Shown piece after piece: positions 55,577-64,000 of a stretch of DNA of 64,000 nucleotides (its first letter is position 1; every line of letters starts with the position of its first letter). Source of the DNA: Coccinella septempunctata (Eukaryota > Arthropoda > Insecta > Coleoptera > Coccinellidae); assembly GCF_907165205.1 (NCBI RefSeq), contig NC_058189.1:70455815-70519814 (forward strand). The letters are read 5' to 3'. Below the pieces are notes generated by a model, which was not told the DNA's origin, did no database searches, and saw nothing but the letters and a program-made list of their open reading frames with translations. The translations under genes and the position numbers were made by a program.

Positions 55577-58500
55577 AATCCTAGCTAATTATAACCAATC
55601 AATACAATAATTATCCTTCATAAAAATCGTCGACTGATGTGAATCTCGAAAAAAAAATGAAAATATTTACGTGAATCTATCAGAAACGGTCCCTACACGA
55701 ATTCTCTTCGTTGGTGTTCATTTCCGACAATTTCTGATAACACTAGGCAATACGGAATTTATATTATGAAAGCGACAATACGAATTTGTTCTAAGGGAAA
55801 AATAATGATATGAAATATCCCCTATAGGGTAGATTTAACTAAGGGTAAGGGAAAACATAACGAATAATCATAAAACAACGCTAGTTAAAAAACATTTTAT
55901 TCCCCTCCTGCCCACTTGTCCATGCTTCGTAGTGTTTGCACAGGTCTGGCCTCAGATGAGAGCGCTCGTAAGTAGAAGGTGTTTTGAATGGTTCGTATTA
56001 TCTAGTCTAGACGGATTTTGGATGAAGGATTGAGATGAGTATCAAATTATCCTACCAGTTAAACCTATGAAGCATAGAGTTATATTGTTCAATGAAATTG
56101 AAGTGCTGAAGAAAATCCTGCGTAGACGAAGGTAGTGAACAATTTTTTGAAACTTCCCAAAGGCCTTTTTTATAGTATGTATATCTGATGTGTGGATATA
56201 TTTTGGTGTGGATAATGAAATACACCCTCTAATTAGATCCGCACCGACTTTTGGAAATAAAAAAATTATACTTAATTAAAATCAAGACTTTCAAAAAGTC
56301 ATCGATGAAATTAAAACGTAATGGCTAAAAATATGCTTTGTCAACGAGGCTCTTTGACAGCTGAGGCCCTTGATCTAAATATTGCCCCCCTTGCCTAATG
56401 TTATCTAATTTTGATGGAACTTTTCGTATGTTGTTGATGAAACCTTAATGGATGTGACGCAGACCTCTTTTTGAATATCATCACCATAAATCGATCTTTC
56501 TTGGGAAATAATGGTTGTAATTAGTGAGTAAACTAAATCACCAATGCTATTTTTTCTACGTAAGGTCCACCTGGACTCTCATTCCTATTTCCATTTTACT
56601 ATTGTAAATAGATTCATATTTTTATAAGGCGGATAAATTGAATACCCGAGATATCAGATGAATAGTGCGGAATTCAGTTTATTCGGGCAAAAAGTATCTC
56701 AACACTACTGTAGTTATTTTTATACCTTGTGATGCCTAACAACTGTTGTTTATCGGGTTAAATTTTGTGCTAATCAAAAATCTTCAGGAATATTGGGAAG
56801 ATAAATATTTAAATATTATTTCGGGCAAAATCACAATCATTGTATCACGATTTTCATAACTGGCATCTGTTGATAGGTTTTTCACGAACTGAACGTTTGT
56901 TTCTTAAAGCGCTACCGAAACATTTCTGCATCATTGTACCTCCTTCAGGATTATGTATCAATATTCTTTTGAAATGAAGAGAATTACTTTCTTACGAGAG
57001 CCTGATTGGACATGCAGAAGAAAAATTACAATTCCTGTTTGAACAATCAAATATACCTGATTTTTAGTTCGAACTGATAATTATACATAATACAGCACAA
57101 AACACAAGATACATAAGATATACAATAACTATTTTATTGACAGTTCAAACTGACAATTATGTATGCTAGTTCGAACAGGTGATTATATAATATTTTTTCT
57201 TCATCTCCAATAGGCTATTTTGTCATTTTTTTCATCACTAATGAAGAAAAATATGTTAATGTTTATAAATTTTTGATTCGACTACATATTTCGAGCGTTT
57301 AGGGCCTGTACTTTCGGATCTTTCGGTTTACTTGAATATCGGACGATAAATGGATTTGTTATTTGATAGTATTATATGTTTTGTTGCATGCTATTGTTGA
57401 ATTGGAAAAGTATTAGATTTTAAGGAACTGTTGATTCTTTACAGTATTGAATATTTTATCTGACCTAATTATCGTAACAATTTTGGACTGAAATTTTGTT
57501 ACATCCTTCATCATATTCCAAACATTTATATGATATGAATCGTCGTTGTATATAAGCTTGCTTTAGCGACTGTAAAATTGAAAAAATGAAACTGTCCAGA
57601 GTATCCCCTGCAAGGTATAAGACCTCTGATCTACCTACTTTCCAAACATATCATAATGACTTTTCTCCACAGGGTGTGTTATACTGAAAAATTCTCCAAT
57701 CCTCTAAAGATATTTTTCTGCTATATTTATCATAGGAATTGCAACGAAAGGTATATTTATTATGGAGAGACACCAGAAAATGATGACTATTTTGTGAATA
57801 TTGAATTTATCTTCATACTTCATATCCACCAAGACGGGGCACTTGACCGTATCCTTGAAATTTATTGCAAATTGTTGAGTATCAAAAGCATCAAGAAGGG
57901 ATTTTTGGATTGACTGTTTCGAAAAAATATCATGAACTAACTAAATGACATACCCTTATAACTTTCCAATTCTCTGACAAAAATTAGTCTTTTATATCAC
58001 TTATTTATCATAATGTCCTTTGTCTCGTTTTTCATTCTCAAATTCGAACTAATAATAATTTAGGTAAAAGTGGACCAACGTACAACGACAAACATTCTTT
58101 GACAATCCCATAAAAAATTTCACAATCACCGAATGAAAAGAACTGATATAATTTGGAATGAATTTTCAATTCGTCTGTGCCCTATTGTGTTGTGAACAGG
58201 TTTTGATCATTTAGTAACCATTTTCTCTTACATGAATTGAAAAAAAGAGGTAGAAGTCACCCTTGGATTCTGAGATATGTCATCAAAGTATTTACTCGGA
58301 TTAGTACATGAAATAACTAAGGAAAATTAATATTTCAAAGCTTAGCTACGTAATGATATCTGACTCTCCAAAGGTGGCTTCTTTTTTTGTAAATCTCTAT
58401 ATTATCTCTTACTCTGAGAAATTTAAAGTATCACTGTTATATCAATAAGCTTCAACTTCCAAGGCAATCAGATTCAATCATCACACACTTCATCGAGCTT

Positions 58501-59318
58501 ACTGTACTCTATGTCAATTGAAATCAAACTATGTATTCCTTATAGGATTTTTTCTTTATGTGATATACACCATGTTATATGTATTTGTCTGAAGAATGCT
58601 AATAAATTATTATCATCCGTTTACTTTTTGAATTGTATCCTAGACCTTCGGCGACTATGAAAGTTTTATTTGCAACTTTTCATTTTCGATTGAACTTGGA
58701 AATGTGCTGTAGTCATTTTTCCTTATGCATTGAAATCATTGAACTCGATAAAGAGTTCAATGATTGAAAATTGAAATAAATATTGTTTACTTACATGAAT
58801 CGTATGTAACGAATTTCAAAAAATGTCTTTGAGATTTAAAATATCAGAGAAATGAACAATAGCTCATCTCGTTGAAGTCTATATTTACTTTTTTTGTAAA
58901 TAATAGAAGTTTTTCTATGACAGAATAGAATATCCCTCGAAATTAAGTACAATTTCCAGAGTTTCAAGGGAGCCTTAATTCACTCGTTCAAAAATGTTCG
59001 AATGAAAACTGGTGGATCTTTGCAAGGAGACTGCATCCAAAGATTACAATCCTCTTTGCATTAACTTATTACGATAGGGCTAGAAAGTTAATCTTTTGAA
59101 CTCATACACTAAAATCAAAAATTGCCTGTTCTTTGCTTTTTCAAATTTAATTCATTCCCTCATCTGCAATCTTCAACTGAGGCCAGAAAGCTTTTCTATG
59201 ACATTGTGTGAAGCTGAAAAACTGTATTGAATTTCCTTTTCGATGCTCTTTGACGTTTGTTGTTGCCGGCTGTTGAATTAATTCAACTTTAATTATTCAA
59301 ATTTAAAGAACTCCCATA
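55577..59318. other. Intergenic region between stac and icln
   Basis: AT-rich, with no recognised gene or complete mobile element. 57030-57190 carries diverged repeats of GTTCGAACTGATAATTAT. An 85-codon open frame at 57656-57913 has no recognisable similarity. The stac 3' UTR must occupy the first part. Confidence 0.5.
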
Positions 59319-60480
59319 ATGGTTATAGTCACTTCATTTTTACATCCTGAATCTCCCATCAGATTTGCCGAGAGAAACGTTCGTGCTTTTCTCAACAAGA
59401 AGGATTTAGGAAATGGAACTCTATACATAAGTGAAAGGTTTGTTTTTTTCTGATTTTCCATCAAATATTCACCGTAATCATTTCTAGAACACTCAGTTGG
59501 CAATCGAGGGATGACAAAGGTTTTAAAGTGGATTACGAAGACATTTCTCTACATGCAACAACCAAAGATCCTACTATTTACTCTGAAGAATGTGTTTATG
59601 TTTTGCTAGACAACCGCTTATCTTTACCAGGTAAAACATCTTTCATATGATTTTATGCTAAAATAAATTGATTGAAGTAATATTCATAACGCCAAAATAA
59701 AAAATTTGTTTCTATAGGTCTTGAACAAGCTTCTAATATCAATGAAGATGCTGAAAGTAGTAGCGATGATGAAGAAAAGTCCGAATCGAATGTATCTGAA
59801 CTTTTATTCATCCCAGAAACTTCAGCCTCCATCATGGCAATATATGAAGCTATTTCAGTTTGTCAGGTATGAAGTTAACCTAGTATGCTTAAGATACACA
59901 GTTGTAAACAATAACTTGTTGCTTCCTTCAAGGCACTGAATCCAGATCCACAAGATATAGATGACGACGAGGATCATTTATATGAAGATGCAAATGAAGA
60001 TCATCTTTATGAGGATGCTGATGAAGATATGGAAGAGTTTCATGAGACAGAAGAGGGAGATATTCATGCTGGAGGTGATGCAGGTAGGATATATTTCTGA
60101 TCATTTTTTATTCTTATAATTGGAAATTTGAGTTGGGAAATGGTTATGGATCTTGATAAAGTTGATAACGTATCATGGCATGGTTCTAATCTAACCTTAA
60201 AACTGTAAGGAATGGAGCACTTCCATGAGCTGTCAAAGTTGTTGGTTGCTATTGGTTACTGTGTCTGTCGTTTGGTTGCCAACGGTTTTGACAATTCGTG
60301 ACAGTGCCCATATAAGGCATTGACATAACATAATTAAGAACTTGAAACATTTAAAATTTTTCAGCTGTAGATAATCTCGCACATAACTTAGGGCAAAATA
60401 ATATTAGCGATGAAAACTATGCCATTTGCCATAATGGAAATGGAGATATAGAAGACGAAGAGTTTGAAGATGCCGATTAA
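59319..60480 (+). CDS. icln: pICln, methylosome subunit (complete, 5 exons)
   Basis: pICln chaperones Sm proteins in the cytosol: it holds them in a ring, presents them to the PRMT5 methylosome, and hands them to the SMN complex for snRNP assembly. Exons: 59319-59437, 59488-59630, 59718-59866, 59933-60083, 60365-60480, all GT-AG, giving 225 aa (human about 237). The PH-like fold covers about residues 15-135: NKKDLGNGTLYISE, TLSWQSRDDKGFKVDYEDIS, ECVYVLLDNRL, then after an acidic loop ELLFIPETSASIMAIYEAI. The C-terminus is strongly acidic and holds a tandem EDHLYEDA repeat. The start ATG is the first in frame and precedes the conserved block by the usual distance. The introns are short, 50-281 bp. 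AATAAA at 60629-60634 is the likely poly(A) signal. Confidence 0.95.
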
Positions 60481-60628
60481 GATTCCTCCACATTCACGAG
60501 TTATGACATAAATTTTGTACTGTATAATATTTATCGAATAAGTTTTTATATCATTGATCCAATATAATTTGAACTATGGGCGCCATTGCTAAGATCATTC
60601 ATATTCTGCCAAATGTATTAGCGTATGT

Positions 60629-60634
60629 AATAAA
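60629..60634 (+). terminator. icln: Poly(A) signal of icln
   Basis: AATAAA, 149 bp after the stop codon; the only canonical plus-strand hexamer in that near 3' region. Confidence 0.6.
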
Positions 60635-60783
60635 TTCAATGGTTCTTGATGTTTTATTTGACTTTTTTTATTGCAACTTGAGAGTATGCCCTTCTTGTCA
60701 AAAATGAAGGCTTAATTTTTGAATGAAGCTCCTAACCTAAAAGTTTCATAACCTAACATGGTAGTTTTGCGCCAACTGTCAAA

Positions 60784-60802
60784 TTAACCTAACCTAACCT
60801 AA
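60784..60802. repeat. Short telomere-like CCTAA run
   Basis: TTAACCTAACCTAACCTAA: about three and a half units of the insect telomere repeat (TTAGG)n in CCTAA orientation. Confidence 0.8.
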
Positions 60803-61199
60803 CTCTTTCAAAAGTGTCAGTTGATATGACAAGTGACAGTGACAGATTGAACCATATTCTTACGATTTACGATTGGACTTGCTGTGATATTTGCTTGAAA
60901 AAAAGAAAGGATGGGATCGAAGTTTGTATAATAAAAAAAAAAGATTCAAAATTACTGGAAAGTTTCTATTGGTGACAAATCATCAATACAACTCAACTTC
61001 CGCATCATTCCTAAAGTTTAACTCAAAATAATCACTGTAATTATATAAATTACTTTTGACCTCAACATCTGACTGGCTTCATAACAAACTCAAAGTTATC
61101 TTGGAACTCTTGACTACAAATTTCTTCGTCTGGACATCTTCGTCTTTGTCATTTGGAACTTCCACACCTTTTTATCCTTCATCACTCTAGATACTCTGA

Positions 61200-64000
61200 T
61201 TACCTAACTTTTTTCGGCCCAAATATCAAGTCCGCATCTGGAGCCCCCTTGGGATGCTGGTACTTTTTTCTTTCCCTATTGTAATTTTGTGTTACTGGTC
61301 TATTTTGTTGTTGCACTAATTCTTGATAATCTTCTTCTTCTAGTCTTTCAGTTATATTTAAGGTTAAACGTTTCACTCTCTCTTTCTCTTCTTTTTGCGC
61401 TATCTCCTGATCTCTCAGATTTTGGGCCAATTCAGAGTTCTTATCCGCTTGGAAAGCCTTGTATTGTTGTTTGTTCCCTTTTCTGACCATCAGAACGAAA
61501 CCTATCTTATTGTTATCGCCTTCTCCATGCTCCTGCAAAAAGAAAAATCACTCAATGAAGTCAAAACGAAGTCTTACACTTTTCCCATTTAATTTACCTG
61601 TAATTGTTCGTAACTTTTCTTCATATTTGTTTTCATGACCACCGGGACTGATATGTCTATATTGTTTGCCTTCACGGGTTCTCTCATCCTTTCTTGAATG
61701 TTTTCCGAAACCATTTTATCCAACGCATTCTGGAACTCGTCATCTTCGGGACATTCGACCTTTTTGGGAGCTGCAGGTATCGCGAGCGACTCCGACACTG
61801 GATCTGCTTCACTCTGCAAATCCCCTAAAAAAAAGTAGTTGAAGCTCCTCAGAACATTCCACACCTTATATAGGTTTTTTTACCTTCATCATCTGAACCT
61901 TGGGTGTGATCCACTGTTTCGTCTTCCGTTGCTGTTTCGTCGGTTGATCTACCTGGAGCCGATTCGGAAACTTCTTCTTCGGCAAAATCCTCATTATCGG
62001 TTTCGGCTATAGTGTCCAATACGTCTTCGTTCGTTTTTGATTCAGATGAAAGCAGATTCTCTATAAATAAACGATTGTTACAATAAAAATCATGATATAC
62101 CGTCAATTGTCAATTTGACATATGTCAGTTGTCAATTTGACACACGTCACTTGTCAATTTGACATACGTCAGCTGTCAATATGACACACGTCAGTTGTCA
62201 ATTTGACATACGTCAGTTGTCAATTTGACTAAAGTGAGGTTAGCAACCGATCATGGATTCAAGTGGGTTTTTTTTTCGACCTCGGTATCTGTGAAATTAA
62301 TTCCATTACGGAGCAAATCAGCTCGAAAAGGTAAATCTCCTAACCAAGCGGTGGTATACTAAATTTGTAACGAGGAAAAAAATTTTTAAGATGGGTTATG
62401 TCCTCACCAATGCCCAAGGTAACTCTGATATTTTCCACTTCCTTCTGCGCGTCCTCGTAACTCTTGCACAGCTTCAACTTCGGTCTCAGCGTGAGGACGG
62501 TCTCCTTGAAGATGTGGTCCAGAAACGGGGGGAAAGATTCCCCCCATTGGGATTTTTTGAACCAGTAATAAACCTGGAGGAACGTGAGATAGTAGTCGAG
62601 CCTCTTTTTGCTACTTCCGCTACTGAAGTAGGTACCTGCGGGAATATATTTTAAAAATGTCATCATGTTAGCAATAGACGAACCTACCGCAAGTCTCGAG
62701 CAGAATACAGACCAATCTTATGCGGAAAAGATGATTGGGCGGATCCAACGGTGAGGTAACTAGAGGATCTAAAGAAACCCCAAATGTTATCAAGGAATAA
62801 AAGACCTGAAAAAATTATTGATAAACTAGGATAACAAATGGCAGTTCTCGATATGCTGAAATGCCAAATTTTCGAAAGATTCGTGATAAATTATGAAATA
62901 CCGATAGATTGGCTGTACCTTGAACACATCCGCGCTTTCAACCATTCGATAATTATACAATTCTCCTAGATATTTCACTTGAGCTACTCGTCTTTGATTA
63001 TACTTGGCCAGATTCTTCTCCATACCTAACCTGATATCTTCCAACACTCCATCGACCACTCTTGTGCCAATTTCTTCTTGATATGATACGAGGCCAGCCA
63101 AAAGATTAGCCAGGCATCTGGAATTGAAGAAAAACACCTCGAATATTTCAGACAGAAAAAATTTTATGACAAAAAGGAATCTCTGCATCCCGAAATTGAT
63201 TCTACAAAATTTGGTCAGAGATTACCGAGAAAAAATTAGGACAACTTCGCCCCAAAAAATTCCAATTCAGAATCCGGTCATAAGAAAATAATTGGGTACA
63301 CAGGCATTTTATGATATGCGAAATCTCATAGTTCTACCTATTTAAGCGGTGAACCCATGCTGGTGTGAAAACCCGGGGGGGAACAGAACGCACTCAGGGA
63401 TGAACTGAGACTGAGACGCATAACAAGCACCTTTAAGCTACAATTCGATGGCGAATATAAAATCAACACGCATTTCTCGATAAAATTAACTCAATTTCAA
63501 AATTCGTCAACGACACTCACCTTATGTTATAATATTTGAGATTGTAAGCGTTGGTCAGACACTTAATGGCGTAAGCCGAAATGACCTCATCGTTCCAATT
63601 CAACCTCCTCATGAGTCTCATCACTTTGTCGATGTTATTCTTTTGTAGATCCTGATATAAGAGCTTCCTGATGAACTGGTGCATGACTGGCCTCTCCTTT
63701 TTCGCGACAGTCACAACTTCCGGCGGATTAACGTAATAATAGGCGTTTTCTATCTGTGTAACGTAACGAGAGTCCAGGGTAAGCACGGATTTTTTCCTCA
63801 TCATCTGCTCCAAATAGACTTTGGTCCTCTGGTGCGAATCCGGGCTGCAGTAGAGAAATCTCCCGCAAACTTCCAAGAAATTACAAGCCATCTCGATGTG
63901 GTGATGGGAGAAATCGTGGAGGAGTATCTTTAGGCAATAGAGAGCTTCTATCTTGGGATAAAGCTGAAATTTCACCAGTTCCCCAATGAATCTCACCACC
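61200..64000 (-). CDS. UPF2: UPF2, nonsense-mediated decay factor (3' part, 7 exons)
   Basis: UPF2 is the bridge of the NMD surveillance complex. Its third MIF4G domain binds UPF3, and its C-terminal segment binds and activates the UPF1 helicase. In transcript order the exons are 64000-63521 (cut by the window edge), 63117-62919, 62805-62688, 62635-62408, 62060-61884, 61824-61598 and 61532-61200. All are GT-AG and in phase: 586 residues to the stop. Residues 1 to about 350 are MIF4G-3 (FIGELVKFQLYPKIEALYCL, CLANLLAGLVSYQEEIGTRV, LLETCG, YFSSGSSKKRLDYYLTFLQV). An acidic Ser/Thr-rich linker follows (about 345-410). Then comes the UPF1-binding part (ECPEDDEFQNALDKMVSENI, then KIGFVLMVRKGNKQQYKAF). 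It ends with a charged helix and GPKKVR. The 5' two thirds, with MIF4G-1 and -2, lie beyond 64000. Confidence 0.96.
62102..62230. repeat. 22-bp minisatellite, 6 units, in a UPF2 intron
   Basis: Units of GTCAGTTGTCAATTTGACAT plus two bases, starting at 62102, 62124, 62146, 62168, 62190 and 62212 (last one partial). Each unit holds the palindrome TGTCAATTTGACA or a one-base variant. It starts 41 bp upstream (in transcript sense) of the exon at 62060. Confidence 0.95.
63118..63520 (-). other. UPF2: UPF2 intron, 403 bp
   Basis: The largest UPF2 intron in the window. It holds a G-run (CCCGGGGGGGGAAC) at about 63372 and nothing else recognised. The acceptor on the minus strand is TTCCAG at 63118-63123. 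Confidence 0.7.

Larger units (their letters stand above)
60481..61199. other. Convergent 3' intergenic region of icln and UPF2
   Basis: Holds AATAAA at 60629 for the plus strand and, for the minus strand, TTTATT at 60653-60658 and 60667-60672. A TAACCTAACCTAACCTAAC run lies at about 60784-60802, and several TGTCA/TGACA motifs at 60767-60845. No gene was seen. Confidence 0.7.

Noticed and set aside
57656..57913. 85-codon open frame in the stac-icln intergenic region
   Set aside because: AT-rich composition, no splice partners, no recognisable similarity.
1..64000. tRNA, rRNA or snRNA genes
   Set aside because: No convincing B-box/T-loop arrangement or rRNA core sequence was seen by eye. A covariance-model scan would be needed to be sure.

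Overview
This is a 64 kb stretch of an AT-rich animal genome, almost certainly an insect. Coding exons are short, with GT-AG introns. Mariner and Tc1 relics are abundant, and the recognisable genes match insect families. A short CCTAA run and the transposon types would suit a beetle, but the order is not proven by anything here.

Three protein-coding genes are supported. (1) A BAIAP3/Munc13-4 family gene (Drosophila counterpart staccato, stac) runs on the plus strand from 14787 to its stop at 55576. Seventeen exons join in one continuous frame of 1232 residues: a disordered N-terminal part, C2A, MUN region, C2B. The first coding exon or exons lie upstream and were not found. (2) A complete five-exon icln gene (pICln, 225 aa) lies on the plus strand at 59319-60480. 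(3) The 3' part of UPF2 (586 residues, seven exons, 5' end outside the window) lies on the minus strand at 61200-64000, tail to tail with icln.

Layout. 1-14.8 kb: mariner and Tc1 relics, a MITE nested in a larger element, a 175-bp satellite array, a non-LTR fragment and a long foldback element. 14.8-55.6 kb: stac. Its larger introns are filled with mobile DNA: three mariner, Tc1 and foldback insertions within 130 bp of exon edges, inverted 20-bp minisatellites, a Jockey-like fragment, nested Tc1 insertions, a 495-bp tandem array, two Crypton-like tyrosine recombinase relics and a second 175-bp satellite array. 55.6-59.3 kb: intergenic, nothing recognised. 59.3-64 kb: icln and UPF2, compact and nearly free of transposons apart from a 22-bp minisatellite in a UPF2 intron.

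The three genes do not form a pathway. stac-type proteins act in vesicle and lysosome-related exocytosis, icln in Sm-protein/snRNP assembly, and UPF2 in nonsense-mediated mRNA decay. The most unusual points are a stop-free 51-nt intron that splits the C2A calcium-binding loop, a possible duplicate C2A exon, an almost perfect inverted duplication beside a Crypton relic, and one satellite family at three distant sites. Coordinates were read by eye. Exon edges were checked by frame continuity; repeat edges are approximate.
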